In this document: positions 54,587 through 62,602 of the stretch, piece after piece
Position numbering within the stretch: the stretch's first letter is position 1
Layout of the letters: the number at the start of each line of letters is the position of its first letter
Assembly (NCBI GenBank): GCA_028285625.1
Contig: JANQOX010000022.1
Span: 62,001-126,000 of the forward strand
Direction of reading: 5' to 3'
DNA: 64,000 bases
From: Myxococcota bacterium
Lineage (GTDB): Bacteria > Myxococcota_A > UBA9160 > UBA6930
Notes under the pieces: model-generated
The model's input: only the letters and a program-made list of their open reading frames with translations
Databases searched by the model: none
Told to the model about the DNA's origin: nothing
Made by a program: the position numbers and the translations under genes

Positions 54587-55456
54587 GTGACTGAAGACCT
54601 GCCGAACCTCTCGGGCAAGACCGCCCTCGTGACGGGCTCGTCGCGGGGGCTGGGCCGCGCCACGGCGCTGCGGTTGGCGCGCGCCGGAGCGGATGTCGTG
54701 GTGACCTACCGCAAGCAGTCCGAGGCCGCCGAAGATGTTGCCGCGGAGATCCGCTCGGCGGGGCGCCGCGCCTTCGTCTACCGACTCGACATGGGAAACG
54801 TCGAGAGCATCGACCAGCTGTTCGGAGCGGTCCGCAACGAACCGGGCGGAATCGACCTCCTGATCCTGAACGCGGCATCCACCGCCTTCAAGCCACTGAT
54901 GGAGGCGAAGCCCCACCACCTGGAGAAGACCTACGCCATCTCGACGATCGGATTCCTGCGGGCGGTCCAGAACGCGGTGCCCCTGATGGAGGCGCGCGGC
55001 GGTGGCACCATCCTCGGGATCTCGGGTGCCGACACCCGAACGATCATTCCGGCCCACGGCATCCTCGCCGGAGCCAAGGCCGCCATGGAGACCATGATCC
55101 GCTACCTCGCCTGCGAGATCGGCGACCGGGGCATCACCGTACTGGGCGTGAACCCCGGGACGATCATGAGCGATTCCATGCGCACCATGCTGGGCGACCA
55201 GCTCTTCGCATCGTCCGTCCGCTTCGAGGAGCGAACGCACCCTCTTCGAACGGCGGCGAGCCCCGAGGCGGCGGCCGCGCCGGTCGTCCTGCTCTGCTCG
55301 CCCGAGGCGCGGTGGCTGCACGGGTCGATCGTCGACACCGACGGCGGTTCGGTCTTCGCGATGTGCGGGCGCTGGATGGACGAGGGTACTCGAGCGCTGC
55401 TGAAAGAAGGCAAGGCCGACCCCGACCAGGCCGGCCCCAGCGCGACGCTGGACTAG
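54587..55456 (+). CDS. FabL-like short-chain dehydrogenase with altered catalytic residue
   Basis: The 289-residue protein has the NADP motif ALVTGSSRGLGRATALRLAR, the NAAS motif after strand 4 and PLMEARGGGTILGISGADTR. The helix HGILAGAKAAMETMIRYLAC fits FabL-type enoyl-ACP reductases, where Tyr sits seven residues before Lys; here that position is His157 while Lys164 is intact. The C-terminal part resembles GTIMSDSMRTML. Either the enzyme uses His or it has lost reductase activity. GTG 54587 follows GGAGA at seven bases; ATG 54569 would add six residues. Confidence 0.85.
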   Translation: MTEDLPNLSGKTALVTGSSRGLGRATALRLARAGADVVVTYRKQSEAAEDVAAEIRSAGRRAFVYRLDMGNVESIDQLFGAVRNEPGGIDLLILNAASTAFKPLMEAKPHHLEKTYAISTIGFLRAVQNAVPLMEARGGGTILGISGADTRTIIPAHGILAGAKAAMETMIRYLACEIGDRGITVLGVNPGTIMSDSMRTMLGDQLFASSVRFEERTHPLRTAASPEAAAAPVVLLCSPEARWLHGSIVDTDGGSVFAMCGRWMDEGTRALLKEGKADPDQAGPSATLD

Positions 55457-55494
55457 CCCTGGCAGCCGCCGGCGGCGGCTGGCACGCTTCGAGC

Positions 55495-56046
55495 ATGAAG
55501 AGAGCCCTGATCGCCGCGTTGCTCGTGCTGGCCCCGGTGGCTTCGGCCGCAGAGGCCCCGATCCAGTTCGCCACGATCGGGCTACGCGCTCCGAATGATC
55601 CGCATGTGAGCGGCATGCGCTTCTCGTTGCTGCACGGGCGCAATGATCGCGTGCGGGGGCTCGACATGGGTCTGATCGCGAAGAGCCACACCGGCAATCT
55701 CACCGGCTGCGCGTTGGTCGCAGGCCTCGGGCAGGTCGATGGCCAGTTCCGGGGCGCCTCGATCGCCGCCGTGAACATCCACCGAGGCACCGACGAGGGG
55801 ATGAACGGCGCCCTGTTCAATCGCGTGCGGCACCTGCGGGCGGGCGCCAACGTGGCGCTCGTGAACGTCACCGACGACTTCGCGATGGTGGACGTGGGCG
55901 GCGTCAACGTCTCGGGCTCGGGCACCGTCCAGGTGGGTCTCGTGAACGTCACCCGCCGCATTCGCGCGGTGCAGCTGGGACTCATCAACGTGGCGGACAA
56001 CGGGTTCCTTCCGTTCTTCCCGTTCTTCAACTTTCCGAAGAACTGA
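55495..56046 (+). CDS. secreted surface-repeat protein (LA_2272-like)
   Basis: The 183-residue protein has a Sec signal peptide (LIAALLVLAPVASAAEAP). Its C-terminal half is made of short repeats of the type Val-Gln-Val-Gly-Leu-Val-Asn (VNVSGSGTVQVGLVNVTRRI, VQLGLINVADNG), as in LA_2272-type surface repeat proteins that stack into a beta-solenoid. The function is unknown. A short gap of 38 bases separates it from the SDR gene. Confidence 0.7.
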   Translation: MKRALIAALLVLAPVASAAEAPIQFATIGLRAPNDPHVSGMRFSLLHGRNDRVRGLDMGLIAKSHTGNLTGCALVAGLGQVDGQFRGASIAAVNIHRGTDEGMNGALFNRVRHLRAGANVALVNVTDDFAMVDVGGVNVSGSGTVQVGLVNVTRRIRAVQLGLINVADNGFLPFFPFFNFPKN

Positions 56047-56070
56047 GCCGCGACCGAGGGGGACGACGGC

Positions 56071-57261
56071 ATGTCGATCCGATCCGGTGACGTCGTCCTC
56101 TTCGTTTCGACGAAGAAGGGTCTGTGGATCCTGCGCAGCGACGCCGCGCGCCGCGACTGGGCGCTGCAGGGCCCCATCCATCTGGGCCACATCGTGAACC
56201 ACACGGTTCTCGATCCCCGAGACGGCCGGACGCTTCTGGCCGCAGCCCGAACGGGCCACCTGGGCCCGACGATCTTCCGCTCCACCGACCTCGGCAAGAG
56301 CTGGGAGGAGTCCACGCGTCCGCCCGCCTTTCCCAAGGGCGAGGGACCGCCCGACGACACGCCGCCGCCCCAGGGCCGCAACGCGTTCAACCGACCCAGG
56401 CATCTGCGGGTCGTGGACTACACGTTCCAGCTGGTGCCCGGCCACCCGAGCGAACCCGGCGTCTGGTACGCAGGCACGTCGCCCGAGGGGCTGTTTCGCA
56501 GCGAGGATGCCGGCGCCACGTGGGAGCCGATCCACGGCTTCAACGACTGCGAGTGGGCAGGCGTGCCGTCCGACGAGCCAGGCACTCCCGACGGCGACAT
56601 GCTCCACAGCGTGCTGATCGATCCACGCGACCCGACGCACCTGTACGTGGCGATGTCGGCCAACGCGGGCGGCGTCTTCGAAAGCAACGACCGAGGTGCC
56701 ACCTGGCGGCCCCTCAACGGCGGCCAGGCGGCGGACTTCGCGCCCCCCGACCCGGACCGCGTGGCCGGGTTCGACCCGCACTGCGTGCAGCTCCATCCAG
56801 AGGCGCCGGACGTGCTGTGGCAGCAGAACCACTGCGGCATCTACCGGCTCGTTCGCCCCGGCGAGACCTGGGACCGCGTGGGCGACCACATGCCCCGCGA
56901 CGTGGGAGACATCGGCTTCCCGATCTCGCTGCACCCCCGCGACGCCGACACCGCCTGGGTCTTCCCGATGGACGGCACCGACGTCTGGCCGCGCATCAGC
57001 CCGGGCGGACGGCCCGCCGTGTACGTCACGCGGGATGCCGGCCGCAACTGGACGCGCTGCGCGAACGGCTTGCCCGCCGATCAGGCCTGGTACACGGTCT
57101 TGCGTCAGGCCATGACGACGGATCGTCACGAACCGCTCGGGGTGTACTTCGGGGCGACCTGCGGCGAGATCTGGGGCAGCGTGGACGAGGGCGCCACGTG
57201 GTCGTGCCTCGCGAGTCACCTGCCCTTCACCCTCGCGGTCGAGTACGCCGAAGTCGGCTGA
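56071..57261 (+). CDS. BNR/VPS10-type beta-propeller protein
   Basis: The 396-residue protein is a beta-propeller with Asp-box (BNR) repeats: LGKSWEESTRPP, EDAGATWEPIHGF, NDRGATWRPLNGG and EGATWSCLASH, with strands such as VLFVSTKKGLWIL. It resembles exo-alpha-sialidase/glycosyl-hydrolase-like and photosystem-assembly-type propellers. No signal peptide is visible, so it is probably cytoplasmic. The catalytic Arg triad of sialidases is not evident, so hydrolase activity should not be assumed. The MoaD-like gene follows after four bases. Confidence 0.83.
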   Translation: MSIRSGDVVLFVSTKKGLWILRSDAARRDWALQGPIHLGHIVNHTVLDPRDGRTLLAAARTGHLGPTIFRSTDLGKSWEESTRPPAFPKGEGPPDDTPPPQGRNAFNRPRHLRVVDYTFQLVPGHPSEPGVWYAGTSPEGLFRSEDAGATWEPIHGFNDCEWAGVPSDEPGTPDGDMLHSVLIDPRDPTHLYVAMSANAGGVFESNDRGATWRPLNGGQAADFAPPDPDRVAGFDPHCVQLHPEAPDVLWQQNHCGIYRLVRPGETWDRVGDHMPRDVGDIGFPISLHPRDADTAWVFPMDGTDVWPRISPGGRPAVYVTRDAGRNWTRCANGLPADQAWYTVLRQAMTTDRHEPLGVYFGATCGEIWGSVDEGATWSCLASHLPFTLAVEYAEVG

Positions 57262-57265
57262 GCCC

Positions 57266-57526
57266 GTGAAGGTCTGGATCCCGCAGCCACTGCTCTCCTA
57301 CACCGGGCGCCAGACCGAGGTGGAGGCCCAGGGCGCGAGCCTGGACGAAGTGCTCCGCGACCTCGACCGGCAGTTCCCTGGAATCCGCTTCCGGATCGTG
57401 AACGAGCAGGACCAGCTTCGCCGCCACGTGAAGTTCTTCGTGAACCGCGAGCAGGTGCGATCCCTGGAAGCCCCGATCGGCGCCGGCGACGAGATCCACA
57501 TCTTCCAATCGCTCAGCGGCGGCTGA
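57266..57526 (+). CDS. MoaD/ThiS-family small sulfur-carrier protein
   Basis: The 86-residue beta-grasp protein ends in Gly-Gly (SLSGG), the site where MoaD/ThiS proteins carry thiocarboxylate sulfur, and has the family pattern VLRDLDRQFPGIRFRIVNEQ and VNREQVRSLEAPIGAGDEIH. It would supply sulfur for molybdopterin, thiamine or another cofactor, possibly for the molybdoenzyme elsewhere in the window. GTG 57266 is four bases after the propeller gene stop, so they are co-transcribed, an odd pairing. No activating E1-like enzyme is nearby. Confidence 0.85.
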   Translation: MKVWIPQPLLSYTGRQTEVEAQGASLDEVLRDLDRQFPGIRFRIVNEQDQLRRHVKFFVNREQVRSLEAPIGAGDEIHIFQSLSGG

Positions 57527-57597
57527 GCGCCGCGAGCCGATCGAGCTGGTTCGCTCGAATCGCCCGTGCCATCCTCCGGCGCTCACGAGGAGGCCGC

Positions 57598-58593
57598 GTG
57601 GACCCCGCATACGAGACCGTCGTCGACCCGGCCACCATGGTCTTCACGCTGGCGGCCTACCTGGTCCACGGGGGATTCGCCCTCTTCCAGGTCGTCCTCG
57701 CCGGGCTCATGGGCGCGGAGGCCGTCCGGTCGTTCCGCGTCGGCGCCGTGTATCCCGGCGCGGTGCATCTCGCCGTCTCGGCCGCGCTGCTCCTGCCGCT
57801 CCTCACCGGCGCTCCGGTGGGGGTGGCCATGGCCGGCAGCGCCTTCGCGTTCTGGCTGCTGCTTCACGCGCCGCGCGGTTGGCGACGCACGCTGGCAACC
57901 CCGCTCGCCGCGCTGCTCACGGTCTTCATGATCTGGGAGCGCGAGGACCCGCTGCGACTCGGCGTCGACCTGGCCACCACCATGCAAGCCGTGCGGAACG
58001 AGGAGGTCACGTGGCAGCGCGCCGCCGACCTCCAGGCGCCCAAGGTGGGCGACCTCGCACCCGATTTCAGCCTCGAGGACCCCACCGGCACCGAGCGCAT
58101 GCGGCTCTCGGAACACCGTGGCAAGCGCCCGGTTGCGCTGCTGTTCGGCAGCTATACCTGACCGCCCTTCTCGGGTGGGACCGGGCGTCTCACGGAGCTC
58201 TACGAGAAGTACAAGCAAGACGTGGCCTTCGTCGTCGTCTACGTGAAGGAGGCGCATCCCTCCGACGCGTGGTGGCTGGGCCGAAGCCGCACCCAGAAGC
58301 TGCTGCACGAACTCTCGGGCAACCCGGCCCGGCTGGACGTGCGCGAGCCCGTGACCCTCGAGCAGCGACGCAAGGTCGCGGCCAGCTGCCAGTCCGACCT
58401 CTTCGACGGCGTGGTGCCGCTCTACGTGGATGCCATGGGCAACGAGGTGAACGAGATGTACGCGGCACGGCCCACGCGCATCTACTTCATCGATCGCGAG
58501 GGGCGCGTGGCGTACAACCCCGGCATCGGGCCCTTCGGCTTCAGCCCGGACGACCTCGAAGAGGTGATCGCCGACTACCTCTCGCGCGGCTAG
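57598..58593 (+). CDS. iodothyronine-deiodinase-like selenoprotein with in-frame TGA (Sec188)
   Basis: Conventional translation stops at TGA 58159-58161, but the same frame continues and the combined protein is a deiodinase-like thioredoxin fold. The active site reads FGSYT-TGA-PPF, matching the FGSCT-Sec-PPF of deiodinases and the FGSYTCPPF of bacterial Cys homologues. After it come FVVVYVKEAHPSDAW, VPLYVDAMGNEVNEMYAARP and RIYFIDREGRVAYN, typical of the family. Read through as Sec, the protein has 331 residues: about three or four N-terminal transmembrane segments (MVFTLAAYLVHGGFALFQVV, LAVSAALLLPLLTGAPVGVA) and a C-terminal redox domain. AGGAGG precedes GTG 57598. It may reductively dehalogenate or act as a thiol peroxidase-like enzyme. 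Confidence 0.85.
58162..58195 (+). promoter_or_regulatory. candidate SECIS hairpin directly after the UGA
   Basis: Just after the TGA, CGCCC (58163-58167) pairs with GGGCG (58183-58187) across a loop that can be closed further by GG/CC (58173-58174/58181-58182) to leave GTGGGA at the tip. Alternatively CCGCCC (58162-58167) pairs with GGGTGG (58173-58178, one G-U pair). Bacterial SECIS elements are stem-loops at this distance that bind SelB. Confidence 0.5.
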
Positions 58594-58678
58594 CCCCAAT
58601 CGGCCGATCCGAGGGCGCGCGGGAACGCTCCAGCCGCTAGATTCGACTGCCCTGGCGGGGCCTCACAGCGGAGGATCG

Positions 58679-60643
58679 ATGCAGACCCGGCGGACCCCGC
58701 CGCGGGAGACGCCTCACCTCGACGAGGACCAGGGGCTGGCGCTCGACCTGGGCCCGGTGTGGCGGCTGGCCGTGCGCACCCTTCCCTATCTGCGGCCGAT
58801 CCTGCGCGAGCTGCGCCCGCTCGCCTTCGTGGCGGTGCCCCTGCTCGTTCTTGGCGTTCCCGGGGGCATGCTCGGGGCGGACCTCGTCTTCAACCGCATG
58901 TTGAATGGCGAGCCGCTCACGCCCTTCGCGGCGAGCCTGCTGGCGCTCGAGCCGGCGCGTTACGTCGACGTGCAGGCGCTGGGAGTTTCCGAGCGCGAGA
59001 CGCTGCGCAACCGCATCGTCATCGCCACGACCCTGCTCGCACTCGCGCTGGCACCCATCGGCGTTTGGGTGGCGTACCGGCTGCTCCTGATCCGCCAGCG
59101 CATCAACCAACTGTTGCGGGTGGACATGGTCGAGAACGTGCAGGCCCAGTCCATGCGGTTCCACTCGGGGGCGCCGGTGGGCGACTCCATCTACCGCGCC
59201 TATCAGGACAGCGCGATGGTGACCGGACTGATGGGCATGCTGATCCGCCCGATCGGCCCCCTGTTCTCGATCACGACCGGTATCCTGATCGCGTTCCTGT
59301 TCGACTGGCGGCTGCCCGTCGCCCTGCTCCTGCTCTACGCGAGCCTCTACCTGCTGATCCAGCGAATGACGCCGGGGCTCCGTCACGGGTTTCGCACGGC
59401 GCGGGAGCGCAACAGCGCACTCACGTCGCGCATCCAGGAGACGCTGGCCGCGATCAAGGTCGTCAAGGCGTACGGTGCCGAGCCGCGGGAGCAAGAGCGC
59501 TTCGAAGCCGCGTCGCGCGCGGCCTTCGCCGGAGCCTACGAAGGGCGCAGCCGCTACGCGCTGGTGGGGATCGCTTCGTACGTACTGTCTTCGCTCGTGC
59601 CCATGGGCGCGGCGGCGTATGCGGCGCTTCTCGCTCGTGATGGCGAGCCGCTCGCAGCCGGCGCGGCGCTGGCCTTTCTTGGTTTCGCCGCCTGGAACCT
59701 GGGCGCCTACACCGACGCCATGGGTCGCGTCCGCAACTGGACGGGCTCTGCGCGCCGCCTGGCCCACATGTGGTCGCACGCCCAGGACATGGCGATCGGC
59801 ATGGAGCGCGCGTTCGGACAGGTGGACCAGGTGGCCGAGGTTCGCGACGCAGAGGATGCGATTCCGATGCCACCCTTTCGCGAGTCGGTGGACTTTCGCG
59901 ACGTGGGCTTCGGCTACCAGCCCGAGGTCCGCGTGCTCGAGGGCGTGACGTTCACCGCGCGGGCCGGCACGATCACGGCCCTGGTGGGTCCCACGGGCTC
60001 GGGCAAGAGTACCGTGGGCAATCTGCTGCTGCGGCTGTTCGATCCCGACGCGGGACGGATCGAGATCGACGGGCGCGACCTGCGCGCGCTCCAGATCGAG
60101 AGCCTGCGGTCGCAGGTGGCGATCGCCTTGCAGGAGAACCTGCTCTTCGGCACCACCATCCGCGAGAACATCCGCTTCGCCGTGCCCACCGCCGACGACG
60201 CGCAGGTACGAGCCGCCGCGCGCATCGCCTGCGCGGACGCGTTCATCGAACGACTGCCGCTCGGCTACGACACGCCGCTGGGCGAGCGCGGCGCGAGGCT
60301 CTCCACCGGGCAGCGTCAGCGACTCTCGATCGCCCGCGCCGTGATCAAGGACGCGCCCATCCTGATCCTGGACGAACCCACCGCCGCACTCGACGCCGAG
60401 ACCGAGCTTCGCGTGATGGAGAACCTCGCGGCCTGGGGGGCGGGCCGCGCCATTTTCCTGGTGACCCACCGACTGTCGACCATCCGCCGCGCCGACCAGA
60501 TCGTGTACCTGCGCGACGGACGCGTGGTGGAGGCCGGTACGCCCGAGCAGTTGATGGCCCTCGAAGACGGCGCCTATCGCCGCTTCGTGGACCTGGAACG
60601 CGGCAGCATGGCACGCGCCCCATCGATGGGGACGACGCGGTGA
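58679..60643 (+). CDS. ABC exporter half-transporter (permease-ATPase), first subunit
   Basis: The 654-residue protein has six transmembrane segments in the first 400 residues and a C-terminal ATPase domain. The ATPase has Walker A GPTGSGKST, signature LSTGQRQRLSIARAV, Walker B ILILDEPTAALD and the His loop VTHRLSTIRRADQIV. Its stop overlaps the start of a second half-transporter (GTGA at 60640-60643), so the two form a heterodimeric exporter, probably for drugs, lipids or peptides. GGAGGATCG precedes ATG 58679. All nucleotide-site motifs look functional. Confidence 0.93.
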   Translation: MQTRRTPPRETPHLDEDQGLALDLGPVWRLAVRTLPYLRPILRELRPLAFVAVPLLVLGVPGGMLGADLVFNRMLNGEPLTPFAASLLALEPARYVDVQALGVSERETLRNRIVIATTLLALALAPIGVWVAYRLLLIRQRINQLLRVDMVENVQAQSMRFHSGAPVGDSIYRAYQDSAMVTGLMGMLIRPIGPLFSITTGILIAFLFDWRLPVALLLLYASLYLLIQRMTPGLRHGFRTARERNSALTSRIQETLAAIKVVKAYGAEPREQERFEAASRAAFAGAYEGRSRYALVGIASYVLSSLVPMGAAAYAALLARDGEPLAAGAALAFLGFAAWNLGAYTDAMGRVRNWTGSARRLAHMWSHAQDMAIGMERAFGQVDQVAEVRDAEDAIPMPPFRESVDFRDVGFGYQPEVRVLEGVTFTARAGTITALVGPTGSGKSTVGNLLLRLFDPDAGRIEIDGRDLRALQIESLRSQVAIALQENLLFGTTIRENIRFAVPTADDAQVRAAARIACADAFIERLPLGYDTPLGERGARLSTGQRQRLSIARAVIKDAPILILDEPTAALDAETELRVMENLAAWGAGRAIFLVTHRLSTIRRADQIVYLRDGRVVEAGTPEQLMALEDGAYRRFVDLERGSMARAPSMGTTR

Positions 60644-62586
60644 CCGAGCCGATCGGCGAGACCCGCCAGTCCATCGCCGACCTTGGGCGGGCCCTGCGCT
60701 ACGTCCGCCCCTTCCGGGGCAGGATCTCGGCCAAGGTCGGGTACACGCTGCTGTCGTTGATCCCCGCCGTGGTCCTGCCCTGGCCCGCCAAGGTGCTCGT
60801 GGACCACGTGATCCAGGACGTGCCGGTCTCGGACACCCACTACCCCTTCTTCTTCCAACCCTTGGTGGCGCTGCTCGAGGGGGCGTCGCCCGCCCAGACC
60901 GCGCTGGCCGTGCTCGCCTTCTCGCTGCTCATGCTGCTGATCTTCGGCGGCTGGGCCAACGATGCCCGCGACCAGGCCAGCTCGGGCCTGGCCGCCGGCG
61001 ACGACCTTGCGACTCAGCAGGAGAACGCCGCCAACCAGGGGCACAGCTTCATGGGCGGCCTGCTGGGCTGGCTCGAGTGGAAGCTCACCATCCGGCTCAC
61101 CCAGGACATCAACCATCACTACCGGAGCGCCCTGTTCGAGCGCATCCAGCACCTTCCCATGGCACGTCTCGACGACCGGCGCATCGGCGACGCGATCTAC
61201 CGGCTGATGTACGACACGCCGCAGATCACCGAGGTCGTCTACCGGATCATCCTCACGCCGATCACGGCGCCGCTCGTCTCCCTGGCCACGGTGCTGGTGA
61301 TGGCCACGACCTACGACGTCTGGCTCGTGTGGGTCCCGGCCGCGTTGCTGGTGCCCCTGGGCTTCGCCATCACCGTGCCCTTCTCCTGGATGCTCCGACG
61401 ACGCAGCCGCGAGGCTCGAGAGCGCGGGGCCGAGGCGACGTCCACGCTCGAAGAAGGCGTGGCCAACGTGCTCGCGGTCCAGAGCCTGGGCGGCCAGCCC
61501 CAGGCACGGGACCGCTTCGACCGCGACAGCTGGGAGTCCTACGGCGCCTCGCGCGTGTTCTTCGTCACCTGGATCGCCATCTCGGTCGTCCTCGCGATCG
61601 GCACGGCACCGGTCGGCGTCTATGTGTTCTACGTGCTCACCGACGAGATCTTCGCCGGCCGCCTGACCGTGGGCGACCTGGGCGTGATCTTCGCCTACTA
61701 CGGCACCCTGGCGTTCCTCGCCGCCGAACTCGGCCGCCTTTGGGTCTACCTCCAGGACAACGTGGTCGGGCTGCGCCGGGTGTTCGAACTGATGGACAGC
61801 CCGAGCGATCACCAGCCCGCCAGCCCGATCCCGCTGCCCGACGTGGCCGAGGGCTTTCGATTCGAGGACGTGGGCTTCGCCTACCCGGATGGAACGCGCG
61901 CCCTCGAGGGGGTTTCCTTCGAGGCGCGCCGGGGCGAGATGCTCGCGCTGGTGGGGCCCGCCGGTGCAGGCAAGACGACCCTCGCGCAGCTCTTCCCGCG
62001 CTTCTTGTCACCCGACCAGGGCCACATCGCCGTCGACGGCCACGACCTTGCCGCGATCGACCGGGGCGACCTGCGCGAGCGCATCGCGTTCGTCTTTCAG
62101 GAGCCCGTGCTCTTCGACGCGACCCTCGCCGAGAACATCCGCGTGGGCAGGCCCGACGCGTCGCTTGCCGAGGTGCGCGAAGCCGCAGGCCTGGCGCGTG
62201 CGGCCGATTTCATCGAAGCGCTGCCCGACGGCTACGACACCCCCCTCGGCCGCGCCGGGGGTCGCCTGTCGGTGGGCCAGAAGCAGCGGGTCTCGATCGC
62301 GCGGGCCCTGGTGCGCGACGCGCCGGTGCTGGTACTCGACGAGCCCAGCGCCGCCCTCGACCCGGAGACCGAAGCGCTGCTGGTGGCGACCCTGCGCGAG
62401 GTCAGCCGAGACAAGCTCGTGGTCGTGATCGCCCACCGGCTCTCGACCATCCGCAGCGCCGATCAGATCCTGTTCCTCCGCGACGGCCGCGTGCTCGAAC
62501 GCGGCACCCACGACGATCTGGTGCAACGCCAGGGGGGCGCCTACCGCCACTTCGTCGAGCTCCAGGCGGGCGACGCCGCGGCATAG
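60640..62586 (+). CDS. ABC exporter half-transporter, second subunit
   Basis: The 648-residue protein has the same layout as its neighbour: a membrane domain (YTLLSLIPAVVLPWPAKVLV, LAVLAFSLLMLLIFGGWA) and an ATPase with Walker A GPAGAGKTT, signature LSVGQKQRVSIARAL, Walker B VLVLDEPSAALD and His loop IAHRLSTIRSADQIL. Signature Val replaces the usual Gly but the site should work. GTG 60640 overlaps the previous stop. An MFS gene follows 17 bases after the stop and may be co-transcribed. Confidence 0.93.
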   Translation: MTEPIGETRQSIADLGRALRYVRPFRGRISAKVGYTLLSLIPAVVLPWPAKVLVDHVIQDVPVSDTHYPFFFQPLVALLEGASPAQTALAVLAFSLLMLLIFGGWANDARDQASSGLAAGDDLATQQENAANQGHSFMGGLLGWLEWKLTIRLTQDINHHYRSALFERIQHLPMARLDDRRIGDAIYRLMYDTPQITEVVYRIILTPITAPLVSLATVLVMATTYDVWLVWVPAALLVPLGFAITVPFSWMLRRRSREARERGAEATSTLEEGVANVLAVQSLGGQPQARDRFDRDSWESYGASRVFFVTWIAISVVLAIGTAPVGVYVFYVLTDEIFAGRLTVGDLGVIFAYYGTLAFLAAELGRLWVYLQDNVVGLRRVFELMDSPSDHQPASPIPLPDVAEGFRFEDVGFAYPDGTRALEGVSFEARRGEMLALVGPAGAGKTTLAQLFPRFLSPDQGHIAVDGHDLAAIDRGDLRERIAFVFQEPVLFDATLAENIRVGRPDASLAEVREAAGLARAADFIEALPDGYDTPLGRAGGRLSVGQKQRVSIARALVRDAPVLVLDEPSAALDPETEALLVATLREVSRDKLVVVIAHRLSTIRSADQILFLRDGRVLERGTHDDLVQRQGGAYRHFVELQAGDAAA

Positions 62587-62602
62587 CCTAGGATCTGGCA
62601 CG

